From NCBI GenBank assembly GCA_963758945.1, contig CAVWXY010000006.1, positions 434,001-498,000 on the forward strand: a DNA stretch of 64,000 bases, in the 5' to 3' direction. The translations under genes and the position numbers were made by a program. The notes under the pieces are model-generated. The model had not been told where the DNA came from. It was given only the letters and a program-made list of their open reading frames with translations, and searched no databases. The DNA comes from VAZQ01 sp963758945. Its GTDB lineage: Bacteria > Pseudomonadota > Alphaproteobacteria > Rhizobiales > Xanthobacteraceae. Below are positions 41,168 through 51,218 of the stretch, piece by piece. Positions within the stretch are counted from its first letter, which is position 1, and each line of letters starts with the position of its first letter.

Positions 41168-42154
41168 TCATTTCGCGTGCTGCGCCACCTGCTCGAGCGC
41201 CGGCTTCCACAATTCCTGCTGGCTGCGGACGAAGGCCTCGGCTTCGGCGGGGGAGGCCGGATGCACGTAGGAGCCGCGCGCGGCGAGCTTGTCCTTGACC
41301 TCCGGCTTGACCAGCACCGCACGCAGGTCGTCGCTGACCTTGTGCACGAACGCCTCCGGCGTGCCGAGCGGCGCCACCACCGCCTGCCAGCCGGTGGCGA
41401 CGACCCCGGGCAGGGTCTCCGCGATGGTCGGCACATTCGGGAAGGCGGGGAGCCGGTGCGCCGAGCCGGCCGCGATCGCCTTGAGGGCGCCTGATTGATA
41501 GGCGCCGGCGAGACCCGAATAGCCTTCGATGATCATGGGAATCCGACCGCCGATGATGTCGCCGAGCGCCTGCGCGGAGCCGCCGGTATAGGGAACGATT
41601 TGCAGCTTGATGCCGGCGCGCAGTTGGAGCAATTCGCCGGTCAAGTGCGTGAGCCGTCCCACGCCGGTGACCGCATAGGAGATTTCGCCGGGCCGACTTT
41701 TGGCCAGTGCGATCAGCTCCGGCAGCGTATTGACGCCGAGTGAGGGCGCCACACCGACGAACATCGGCTGCTCGGCCGTGAGCCCGATCGGCACGAAATC
41801 GCGCGGCAGATAGAGCGGAAGGTTCGCCGCCTTCCCCGGCACTGCAAGGAACACCGACAGGGCGGGCGCATACAGACTGTAGCCGTCGGGCGCGGCCTCC
41901 GCCGCGACTTTCGCCGAAATGGCGCCGCCGGCGCCGGGATGGTTCACCACGATGACCTGCTGGCCCCAACGCCGGCTGAGCCCCTCGGCGATGATCCGCA
42001 ATGCAGTGTCCACGGCGCTGCCCGGCCCCGAATCCGAGATGATCTTCACGGATTTGCTCGGATAGCTCGCGGATTGCGCGGAGGCTGCGCTGGCGGCCGT
42101 TATCGGCAGCAGCCAGAGCAATGCAAATGTCAACCAACGGCGACGGATCGCCAT
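41168..42154 (-). CDS. Bug family tripartite tricarboxylate transporter receptor
   Basis: Periplasmic substrate-binding protein of the TctC/Bug family, 328 residues. Signal peptide: RRR then a hydrophobic stretch ending SAASAQS. Mature motifs: YPSKSVKIISDSGPGSAVD, VIVVNHPGAGGAISAKVAA, AAPDGYSL and GWQAVVAPLGTPE. AGGGAGGAAAGAAC precedes the ATG. No TctA or TctB membrane genes are nearby, as is usual for the many orphan Bug receptors of these bacteria. Ligand unknown. Confidence 0.93.
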   Translation of the reverse strand: MAIRRRWLTFALLWLLPITAASAASAQSASYPSKSVKIISDSGPGSAVDTALRIIAEGLSRRWGQQVIVVNHPGAGGAISAKVAAEAAPDGYSLYAPALSVFLAVPGKAANLPLYLPRDFVPIGLTAEQPMFVGVAPSLGVNTLPELIALAKSRPGEISYAVTGVGRLTHLTGELLQLRAGIKLQIVPYTGGSAQALGDIIGGRIPMIIEGYSGLAGAYQSGALKAIAAGSAHRLPAFPNVPTIAETLPGVVATGWQAVVAPLGTPEAFVHKVSDDLRAVLVKPEVKDKLAARGSYVHPASPAEAEAFVRSQQELWKPALEQVAQHAK

Positions 42155-43336
42155 GTTCTTTCCTCCCTGGACGTGACGCGCGGCCGCCGGCGCGCGACTA
42201 CAAGGCGATGCGTGCCGGCAGCATGCCCGCTGCCCGCTCGCGAAGACCCGAGACGTCCGGCGGAGGGCAGTTCCGAGAGATTAGACGACTTTCCCGCCCT
42301 TGGAAGGGAGCCTCGAAACCGGCTCGTCCTGGGCACACCGTTAGCGAAGATCAACCTCTGTCCGCAGTCCTCCCGGCCGGGCTCGCGCGCCACGGCGTAT
42401 TGTGGCGGGCGGTAACCGGCCAGTGCGCATCGGTCGAGATGCCGAGCATCGCCACATTGCCCCGAAATAAACGCCGGAGATCGTTTTTCGAAGCTGCTGA
42501 ACATATGTAGTGTCAGGTATGGCGCGCTCCTTCTTTGGAACGCATAGTGGCATATCAGCGGTTCCGCTCCTTGCTCTCAAGCACCGAAAAGGAATATCGC
42601 CAGCGCGCCGATAGAGTGTTTGGCCGCCTGGTAATTCGCGTTTTGGGGAAGATGAAAGCCCCGGCAACGATACATACCGGGGCTTCATTCATGTCGACGC
42701 GAGTTGGGGGACGAGCGCGCGACATTCGCCAATGAACTAGACATGAAACCGCGATAAACAAGACAGTGCCCATGACGTAGTGGGTATCCATGCACGCTTG
42801 TTGAAGGGCGGTTCAACGGCGTGCCCAATCGCTGTCGTCCATCGGTCACTACAAATATCCGAGCCGGACTTGAAGCTTGGTCACATCTGCGAGGCCTCGC
42901 CAGGAGTTTTTGCATTGTCACCCGGGGCCTGTGAGCCTCGTCGCCGGGTTGCCGGCAAAACACCTGATCTGACCGCTGCGGCGAGTTCGGGGCTACCGTC
43001 CAGGCGGCTGCCGGACGGCAGCCTTCGTGGGATGCGATCGATAACGCCGTAGGCAGGTTCCGTGGTCGGCCATCAGACGCCACGGCAAGATTGGTCAATA
43101 TTATACAGAACTCAACTTCGGCATGAGCCCTACCGTTACTGAATTCAGGCATTGAGTTCTAAGCCTTGATCGGGCAAGGCCTGCGCGGATTTCACCCCGC
43201 TAAATCCTGAGGTTAGTAGCAGAGCGTGTAGCGTCGAGGATTAGCGAGCATTGGGGGGCCCGAGGAAATGCGCCCCCGCCGCGGTTGGACGGATTGATGG
43301 TTCGGATGCCCGGTGCGGTCGGGGCGGAGAGGCTTT
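42155..43336. other. 1.2-kb region without a confident gene
   Basis: Short open frames occur on both strands (for example 42535-42735 plus and 42555-42791 minus), but none combines a good ribosome site with recognisable protein features. GC content is lower than in the flanks. It contains one strong hairpin (42656-42685) and should hold the promoters of the Bug-receptor gene (minus) and the histidine-kinase gene (plus). Confidence 0.5.
42656..42685. terminator. terminator-like hairpin
   Basis: Perfect 9-bp stem AAGCCCCGG / CCGGGGCTT with a 12-base loop. The minus-strand reading is followed by a pyrimidine-rich TTCATCTTCC. No convincing gene ends next to it, so the transcript it stops is unknown. 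Confidence 0.45.
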
Positions 43337-44524
43337 ATGGAACTAAACAGGTTCAGGAAACAATTCAACGACATCGTAGATGCGTGTGCACTCGCCCAAG
43401 CCATTGTCGACACCGTTCGCGAGCCTGTTCTGGTGTTCGACAAGGACTTGCGCGTGATAGCCGCGAGCCGCTCTTTCTATTCGGTCTTCAAGGTTAGCCC
43501 CCAGGACACCCAAGGCAGGCTTCTTTACGAGTTGGGCGATGGCCAATGGGATATTCCGAGGCTTCGACTGCTGTTGGAAAAAATCATACCCGAGCAGGGC
43601 GTGATGGAGGACTATGAGGTCGAGCACGAGTTTCCCGGCGTCGGACACCGCACGATGCGCTTGAACGCACGGCAGGTGTTCTATGAGGGAGGTGCCGATA
43701 CGACTATTTTGCTTGGGATAGAGGACGTCACCGGGCAGCGCGCCTCGGAGCGTGAAAAGGAGGAGCTGCTACGGCAGAAGGACGTATTGCTCGAGGAGAT
43801 GCAGCATCGTGTCGCCAATAGCTTGCAAATCATTGCCAGCATAATTCTGATGAAAGCGCGGACGGTGCAATCGGCAGAGACGCGCCTTCATCTACAAGAC
43901 GCTCATTCGCGGGTCATGTCCATTGCGGCTGTGCAGAAGCACCTCCATGCATCGGGGGCCAGCGGGCCGATCGAAATAACGCCTTATCTCTCAAAGCTGT
44001 GCGAGAGCCTCGCAACCTCGATGATCGGCGACATTCGGCCAATCTCGCTGAAGGTATTCGGCGACGGAGGAAGTGCGACTCCCCGTCAGGCCGAATGCCT
44101 CGGCTTGATCGTCACGGAACTTGTGGTGAATGCTCTGAAGCATGCGTTCCCCAACGACAAGAGTGATGGTCGGATAACCGTCGGGTATGATGCCGCAGGG
44201 ACGAATTGGAAGCTCTCGGTCACTGACAACGGGATTGGCAGGCCAGACGGTGTCTTTGCTCAAGCAAAAACCGGGCTCGGCACGAGCATCGTCAAGGCGC
44301 TCGCGCAACAGCTCGGTGCCCAGGTGGAAACTTCGGCCGACCCAAAAGGAACGACCGTGTCGGTCACTCGCGCCACGTTTTCGGCGAAGACGTCGAGCCG
44401 CGTGAAAGGGCGGATCGACGTTAGCCGCAATCGCGATGAAAAGGTATTCAAGGGCGGCAATCCAGCACCGAGTATTCCCGGAAGAACGAGCAATATTGCT
44501 CATTCTCAAATCACCCTGCAATGA
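43337..44524 (+). CDS. PAS-containing sensor histidine kinase, HisKA_2 type
   Basis: 395-residue cytoplasmic sensor kinase. Residues about 15-135 form a PAS-like sensor (VDTVREPVLVFDKDLRVIAASRSFYSVF through ILLGIEDVTGQR). The HisKA_2 dimerisation segment has the phospho-acceptor His in LLEEMQHRVANSLQIIASI (about 155-170). The ATPase domain shows N-box ELVVNALKHAF, G1 DNGIG and GLGTSIVKAL. No membrane segment. ATG 43337 follows GGAGAGG. Such kinases in Rhizobiales often feed the PhyR/NepR/sigma-EcfG general stress response; no response regulator gene is adjacent. The last 50 residues are a basic tail of unknown role. Confidence 0.9.
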   Translation: MELNRFRKQFNDIVDACALAQAIVDTVREPVLVFDKDLRVIAASRSFYSVFKVSPQDTQGRLLYELGDGQWDIPRLRLLLEKIIPEQGVMEDYEVEHEFPGVGHRTMRLNARQVFYEGGADTTILLGIEDVTGQRASEREKEELLRQKDVLLEEMQHRVANSLQIIASIILMKARTVQSAETRLHLQDAHSRVMSIAAVQKHLHASGASGPIEITPYLSKLCESLATSMIGDIRPISLKVFGDGGSATPRQAECLGLIVTELVVNALKHAFPNDKSDGRITVGYDAAGTNWKLSVTDNGIGRPDGVFAQAKTGLGTSIVKALAQQLGAQVETSADPKGTTVSVTRATFSAKTSSRVKGRIDVSRNRDEKVFKGGNPAPSIPGRTSNIAHSQITLQ

Positions 44525-44543
44525 CTTGTGCACCGATTTACAC

Positions 44544-44568
44544 GGAACAACTTTAGCGCACCCGAGTT
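44544..44568 (+). promoter_or_regulatory. possible sigma-EcfG-type promoter
   Basis: GGAAC at 44544-44548 and AGTT at 44565-44568, 16 bases apart, close to the GGAAC-N16/17-CGTT consensus of alphaproteobacterial general-stress promoters (one mismatch in the -10). It lies 43 bases before the ATG of the small secreted-protein gene at 44611. Confidence 0.35.
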
Positions 44569-44610
44569 TGATCTACGGCTCGGGCCGTTAATCCAACGAA
44601 GATCAATATT

Positions 44611-44957
44611 ATGAATCGTTTTCTACTGTCCTTTGCTGCGGTCGCGACCGTCCTCGCAACAGGCTCGCTGTGCCGAGCCGCGTCGACGCGTCGCCATTGA
44701 GCGCGTCGATAGGTGCCGATCTGGCGATCGAAGCGCTCGCTCCGATCCAGAACGTCGCGTTTTGCTTTTACGTGGATGGCTGGAATGGTCCAGGCCTCTA
44801 CCAGTGCGGCTTCCAGCGCCGACAAGGTATGGGCTGGCACGGTCCTCGCGGCGGAGAGGATCACCGTGGCCGCGTTGTCGATCACGACCGCCGCGGCCAT
44901 CAATCCAATGGGCTAGGCATTCACATTCAAACTGAAGGGCGCGGTGGGCGCTACTGA
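44611..44957 (+). pseudogene. small secreted Cys/Trp/Gly protein gene with one frameshift
   Basis: ATG 44611 opens a typical signal peptide (MNRFLLSFAAVATVLATGSL) that stops after 29 codons. A frame offset by one base then runs to 44957 and encodes FCFYVDGWNGPGLYQCGF and QGMGWHGPRGG, resembling small uncharacterised exported proteins of Rhizobiales with DGWNGPG-YxCGY repeats. Joining the frames near 44650-44665 (one base missing) would give a secreted protein of about 115 residues. A stress-type promoter precedes it and an excellent terminator follows 27 bases after the stop, which supports a real transcription unit. Decay or sequencing error cannot be told apart. Confidence 0.6.
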
Positions 44958-44983
44958 GCCTCTCACCGATCCTCATGAACTCG

Positions 44984-45013
44984 GCCCCCCTTTCTAAGGG
45001 GGGCTTTGTCTTA
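44984..45013 (+). terminator. intrinsic terminator after the small secreted-protein gene
   Basis: 9-bp stem GCCCCCCTT / AAGGGGGGC with a 3-base loop (44984-45004), followed by TTTGTCTT. Classic rho-independent form on the plus strand. Confidence 0.8.
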
Positions 45014-45261
45014 GGATGCTGCGATGAACGAAGATCTTTTGGCGGTGCCGCCGGGAACATGGGCAGCAAAATGCAAGAAGGCTCGGGCGCGTCACGGGCG
45101 ACGCGAAAAGCCAAGCCGATGGGCTGATTGACCAGGGGCAGTAGGGACGGCCAGGATCTCTTAATGGTCAAGCAAAAGACTGCCGGCTGCACCCGCATTC
45201 TGCATGCAGGCGCGCTTGTGCGTTTCGGGTTCCAATTGGCAAAGACAGAGAGTTTCATGAC
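45014..45261. other. intergenic stretch, one doubtful 35-codon frame
   Basis: An ATG at 45024 with AGGA upstream opens 35 codons rich in basic residues, ending at 45131. Nothing in the peptide is recognisable, so it is not called as a gene. No hairpin or operator is evident in the remainder. Confidence 0.4.
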
Positions 45262-45390
45262 ATGCAAATGCACTTTCCCGCTTTTCATGCAGAATATTGG
45301 ATTTATGTGCTCGCAGCCTGCGTGATAGTCGTCTTTGGCGCCCTCCTGTACACGGCGGATGGGCCGATCAAATTTTCCAGCTGCTGTTAG
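45262..45390 (+). CDS. possible 42-residue single-pass membrane peptide
   Basis: ATG 45262 opens 42 codons with one clean hydrophobic helix (YWIYVLAACVIVVFGALLY) between a His/Phe-rich start and a short tail ending in two Cys. The ribosome site (AGAGAG about 10 bases upstream) is mediocre; ATG 45268 is an alternative start. No family recognised. It is called because a clean membrane helix in so short a frame is not expected by chance. Confidence 0.4.
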   Translation: MQMHFPAFHAEYWIYVLAACVIVVFGALLYTADGPIKFSSCC

Positions 45391-45791
45391 ACGGCGCCGA
45401 AGCGGACCCAGACGCCGGCTCGGGCGGCGACCTATCCTCTTGGAGCGACACCGCTTTCGTCCGACGGAGCCGCACTCCGCACATTCGGCAAGCGATGTTT
45501 CGCCCACGTGAAGCCGCACGCAGCGGGGGATGCGCGCAAACGGGTCGGTGCGGTATGAGGGGGCCTGGACGCTTTGCGATGGCGTCTCAGTCGATGGCAT
45601 GACGCTCTTCAACGGGGGGCATGTTGTCGAGGATAAATGTCGAGCTGGTGACGCCGGGGTCACGCTCGCGTTCCACGAATTCGAACTGAGACACTACTGG
45701 AGGGGAGCCAGTTCTTCATTTCAGCGTCGAAATTTGCCATAAATAGTTGCTCCGCTTCGCACTGTCTTCGTCCTGGAAAAGGGAGCTGTCC
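45391..45791. other. gap upstream of the Crp/Fnr gene, no confident gene
   Basis: A 70-codon frame (45530-45742, plus) has no clear ribosome site and no recognisable content. The region should contain the promoter of the Crp/Fnr-type gene. No FNR/FixK-type palindrome (TTGAT-N4-ATCAA) was seen. Confidence 0.4.
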
Positions 45792-46512
45792 TTGAGCAAG
45801 AAGAGGGCTCTGACCGTGAGGAAGCGGGGGAAGGCCTCGTTCGATCCCAAGATGTTTCTCACCACGGCGGGTGAGGGAAAATCGATATCCAAGTACCGGA
45901 AGGACCAAGTCGTTTTCTCGCAGGGACAGGTTGCGGACGCGGTTTTTTACGTCCAGCAGGGCAAGGTCAAGCTCACTGTCGTTTCCGAGCAAGGCAAGGA
46001 AGCGGTGATTGCAATCCTGGGACCAGGCCAGTTCTTCGGCGAAGCATGCCTGAATGGCCATCCGCTGCGCATCGCAACCACGAGGGCGATCGATGCATGC
46101 GTGATCACTCGCCTGGAGAAGGCGATCATGATTGCGACCATTCACGATGAGCCGGAATTTTCCGAGCTGTTCATGTCGTATCTGTTGACTTAGCAGCAGT
46201 CGAATTGAAGAGGACTTGATCGACCAATTGTTCAATTCGAGCGAAAAGCGCCTCGCCCGCCTTCTCCTTCTCCTGGCAAATTTCGGCAAGGAAGGCAGGC
46301 CGGAGCTGATCATAGGAAAGATCAGTCAGGAAACGTTGGCGGAGATGATCGGTACGACCCGATCTCGCGTAAGCTTCTTCATGAACAAATTCCGCAAATT
46401 GGGTTTCATCGACTACAACGGAAAACTGGAAGTCCATAATTCCTTGTTGAACGTGGTTTTGCACGACAAGCCCGAGATCAAGATGAGGGATGAAGCAATC
46501 GGTGCAGAATAA
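45792..46512 (+). pseudogene. Crp/Fnr family regulator gene with one frameshift
   Basis: The first frame (TTG 45792, GGGAG upstream) encodes a cyclic-nucleotide-binding-type domain: YRKDQVVFSQGQVADAVFYV, GKVKLTVVSEQGKEAVIAIL and GQFFGEACLNGHPLRIATT. It stops at 46191-46193. If the single T at 46191 is skipped, the reading continues at once as SSSRIEEDLIDQLFNSSEKRLA and ISQETLAEMIGTTRSRVSFFMNKF, the Crp-type helix-turn-helix, to 46512. So the full gene encodes about 239 residues and is split by one extra base exactly between linker and DNA-binding domain. No FNR-type N-terminal Cys cluster. A sequencing error is as likely as inactivation. Confidence 0.8.
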
Positions 46513-46699
46513 ATTCTGCAATAGGCTGATTGCGCGCGGTTTTCTCGCATCATAGTGCGGACTTCCGCGGCGCACTGCCCTGCTGCCGGTCGGTCTTTCC
46601 TTCCGGTGCTTTCTGGTCATGTGCCGCCGCGGCCGGCGCTTCGCGGCGTTCGTTTGCCTTGCGCAGATGTGTGCCAGCGACCGCCGTTGCCCGGGTGAT

Positions 46700-47050
46700 T
46701 TAAGCCAGTCCGAGCGTGCGAACCCTGGAGTTCGGCTGACTTTGCTCTACCGCGAAGCGGAAACCGGCAAGCGCCTCATGAGCGGCGCGCAGGCGGCCGG
46801 CATCGTCGCTGATCTCCCTATCACTGATCTTCGATGAAATCGGATCGTGGCGTGTGATGTAGTTGGACGCTCGGCGGGAGAGTTGGTCCGCCTTTGCAAC
46901 GACGTCATCGTTGCACACCAGGAGAGACAAAATATTCTCAATTCCGCATTGCACGTTGTGAAAGTGATGAGAGCTGATTACCCCGCGAGATCTCTCCTCG
47001 AGCTGGGCACCGATGAGCTTTAAGAAGCTTGCAATGTGGGCTGAAAGCAT
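46700..47050 (-). CDS. hypothetical protein, 116 residues
   Basis: Open frame overlapping the end of the DUF3309-like gene by 31 bases, on the same strand. GAG lies a few bases before ATG 47050. The predicted protein is soluble and helical, with an acidic middle and the stretch SRRASNYITRHDPISSKISDREISDDAGRLRA. No family recognised. It would be the second gene of a pair with the DUF3309-like gene; coding support is only moderate. Confidence 0.4.
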   Translation of the reverse strand: MLSAHIASFLKLIGAQLEERSRGVISSHHFHNVQCGIENILSLLVCNDDVVAKADQLSRRASNYITRHDPISSKISDREISDDAGRLRAAHEALAGFRFAVEQSQPNSRVRTLGLA

Positions 47051-47235
47051 GGGTACTCTTGGCTGCCTTCGTAAATCTGCCCCGTGAGAAGCAGGACGAC
47101 GAGGATAATCAGGATGATGCCGATGGCGCCGATGCCACCGTGACCATACCCGTACCCATAGCCGCCGAATCGGCCGCTGAACCCGCCGAGCAGGAAGATG
47201 ATGAGGATGATAACGAGGATGAGTCCGATGGACAT
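47020..47235 (-). CDS. DUF3309-like small membrane protein
   Basis: 71 residues starting MSIGLILVIILIIFLLGG, then a Gly/Tyr-rich loop (GRFGGYGYGYGHGG) and a second helix IGIILIILVVLLLTGQI. This two-helix glycine-hinged pattern is the DUF3309 family (about 50 residues) found across Proteobacteria, function unknown and often stress-associated. Here about 17 extra residues follow the second helix, because the usual early stop is missing. ATG 47235 has AGGA upstream. Confidence 0.75.
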   Translation of the reverse strand: MSIGLILVIILIIFLLGGFSGRFGGYGYGYGHGGIGAIGIILIILVVLLLTGQIYEGSQEYPCFQPTLQAS

Positions 47236-47768
47236 GGTGGGGTCCTGTTTTGTTTCAGCGATCTGAGCGGCACGACGACGAACACCGCGAGCGACGCGCA
47301 GGCGATACCGAGCGAGCGCCGGAACGCCAAATCGGTCGAGACGCCTCGGGAGCATGCCGCCATCGGAGACCTCCATAGCCCTGGCCGCGCGGCCGGAGGA
47401 TGACGGCTATCGTTGACCAGATTACGTGCGCGGACGGGCGACGTCTGAGCAAAATTGCTCACGTCGTCGAGAACGCCGAGCAGGTGCATGTGTCGCCGCG
47501 CGCGAGCGCGCGCGCGGATCGAGCGCGGATCCCTCACTACCTCGCGCCAACGCACTCCTTTTGAGCGTTATTGTGCCTGCCGACGGGTCGCAAGCTGCTG
47601 TCAGCCGCGAACCGCCGCGCGCGGCGACTCATCGCGCGCACACCGGTGCGGCGACACGCGAGCTGCGGCGTACCCGCGGCCGTGCGGCGCATTTCGACGT
47701 TCGGCAAGCACGGCGAACGCCGCGCGCCCGCTCTGATCTAAGTTGGTCGTCGGTTTTCGGGCGGGTCT
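47236..47768. other. 533-base gap, no gene seen
   Basis: Contains GC-alternating, purine/pyrimidine-repetitive sequence around 47490-47530 (runs of CG) and several arginine-rich chance frames. No ribosome-site-supported frame, operator or terminator could be identified. Confidence 0.45.
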
Positions 47769-47894
47769 TCAAGTCTTGACGGTGACTTCTACGACGAGCT
47801 TTCCGCCCCCGACATCCTGCTCGGACCAGGTGATCTTTGCTCGCACGTGATCCTCGTCGAGAGGCGCCATTTCGATCTCTACGCCTTTTGCCAT
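47769..47894 (-). CDS. 41-residue conserved-looking small protein
   Basis: MAKGVEIEMAPLDEDHVRAK followed by ITWSEQDVGGGKLVVEVTVK and a final Thr: a short amphipathic, mostly beta-type sequence. AGGAGAG sits 6 bases before ATG 47894, an excellent ribosome site, and codon usage resembles real genes here. No domain recognised. It lies downstream of groEL but is separated from it by the groEL terminator and about 170 bases, so it has its own promoter. Confidence 0.6.
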   Translation of the reverse strand: MAKGVEIEMAPLDEDHVRAKITWSEQDVGGGKLVVEVTVKT

Positions 47895-48074
47895 GGTCGC
47901 TCTCCTCTGATGTCGGGAGCTACACACTCTTGCGTGCACGGATGTTGTGTTCCGCGAAATATCATATTTGGCCCATTGCGGCCGTGCTGTAAATTTGCCC
48001 CGCAATCCGCACGACTGCCCATCATGGATGAGTTGCACCATCGCATGCCCACAAGGCGGACTATCAAAGCACAA

Positions 48075-48098
48075 GGGGCGCGGCTTGCGCCGCGCCCC
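48075..48098 (-). terminator. terminator of the groES-groEL operon
   Basis: Perfect 10-bp stem GGGGCGCGGC / GCCGCGCCCC with a 4-base loop, 31 bases after the groEL stop. On the minus strand the stem is followed by TTGTGCTTT. Confidence 0.75.
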
Positions 48099-48129
48099 CG
48101 TCGGTTGATGCTTTGTCGTTCTGGCCGGA

Positions 48130-49773
<1,644 letters not shown>

Positions 49774-49824
49774 TTCAAGTCACTCCACGTTGGTTTTGTC
49801 CGAGAAACCCGCTCCCGCCGCTCG

Positions 49825-49893
49825 TCATTGCCGGGCTCGACCCGGCAATCCATCGTCGTGCGAAAAAGACGGATGCGCGGGTCGACCCGCATG
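49825..49893. repeat. intergenic palindromic repeat, copy 1
   Basis: Two hairpins in tandem: ATTGCCGGG-ctcga-CCCGGCAAT (49827-49849) and the palindrome GCGGGTCGACCCGC (49877-49890), inside the groES-groEL spacer. The form (cattgccgggc...gacccggcaat then gatgcgcgggtc...gacccgcatg) is that of a Rhizobiales dispersed intergenic repeat; related copies occur at 54680 and 56167. Confidence 0.65.
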
Positions 49894-49932
49894 AGGGGGA
49901 GAAACGACGGGCCGAATTCGCATGCATCCAGC

Positions 49933-50229
49933 TCAGGCGAGCACGCCCATGATGTCGGACTCCTTCATGATCAGGAGCTCCTCGCCGTCGAGCTTGACCT
50001 CGGTGCCCGACCATTTGCCGAACAGCACGCGGTCACCGGCCTTGACGTCGGGCGTGATGATCTTGCCGCTCTCGTCGCGGCCCCCCGGGCCCACCGCGAT
50101 GACCTCGCCCTCCGAGGGCTTCTCCTTGGCGGTGTCGGGAATGATGATGCCGCCCTTCGATTTCTCTTCGGCATCGATGCGCCGGACGACCACGCGATCG
50201 TGCAGCGGACGGAACTTGGTCTTGGCCAT
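49933..50229 (-). CDS. groES: co-chaperonin GroES (Hsp10)
   Basis: 98-residue lid of the GroEL folding chamber. It starts MAKTKFRPLHDRVVVRRID; the mobile loop EEKSKGGIIIPDTAKEKP that contacts GroEL and the end GEELLIMKESDIMGVLA are clear. ATG 50229 has GAGGAT about 9 bases upstream. First gene of the groESL operon, with CIRCE about 72 bases upstream of its start. Confidence 0.98.
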   Translation of the reverse strand: MAKTKFRPLHDRVVVRRIDAEEKSKGGIIIPDTAKEKPSEGEVIAVGPGGRDESGKIITPDVKAGDRVLFGKWSGTEVKLDGEELLIMKESDIMGVLA

Positions 50230-50300
50230 TCTGGATATCCTCACAGGCGTTCTGGGCAGGGCTTCAAGTCTTTGATTGACAAGGCCGATTTGGAAGGATG

Positions 50301-50327
50301 TTAGCACTCGATGTTCATGAGTGCCAA
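50301..50327. promoter_or_regulatory. CIRCE element (HrcA operator) of groESL
   Basis: TTAGCACTC (50301-50309), nine-base spacer, GAGTGCCAA (50319-50327): the CIRCE inverted repeat TTAGCACTC-N9-GAGTGCTAA with one changed base. It overlaps the likely promoter of groES, where HrcA represses until heat or misfolding stress. Confidence 0.93.
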
Positions 50328-50432
50328 CACAAAGCGCAAATAGGGTCTGGCCGGGAAGGTGTCAAGCCGGCGGCGCGCCGCGCGCATCCGCCGAGGGGAA
50401 ACCGCCCGCCGCGAAGGCAGACGCGTCATTTT

Positions 50433-50447
50433 GTTCCTACTTTGTTC
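50433..50447 (+). promoter_or_regulatory. LexA (SOS) box GTTC-N7-GTTC
   Basis: GTTCCTACTTTGTTC matches the alphaproteobacterial LexA consensus GTTC-N7-GTTC exactly. The only gene nearby is divergent groES, which has CIRCE instead. The plus-strand gene expected to be SOS-controlled is missing because the sequence turns into a poly-C tract about 60 bases further on. Confidence 0.7.
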
Positions 50448-50505
50448 TTGCGCGTCCAACCGTGCCGGTACAAAGAAGCGCACGCTTCAAAAGGGCGGTA
50501 GTTCT

Positions 50506-51122
<617 letters not shown>

Positions 51123-51218
51123 TCGCTGATGTCGCCGAAGGAGCCATTCCCCGCAGGTTCCTTCCGATGCTGTTGTCGGTCTTCCGCAACGCCTCTTGAG
51201 GATCGGCGTCCCCGCCAC

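Noticed and set aside
42685..43152. A 155-codon minus-strand frame in the gene-poor region
   Set aside because: No ribosome site, no hydrophobic or domain pattern, unlikely codon use.
45024..45131. 35-codon frame with AGGA upstream
   Set aside because: Too short, strongly basic and unrecognisable; not enough support for a gene.
44623..45663. A 346-codon minus-strand frame
   Set aside because: No recognisable domain, Arg/Ser-rich shadow composition, and it crosses a strong plus-strand terminator.
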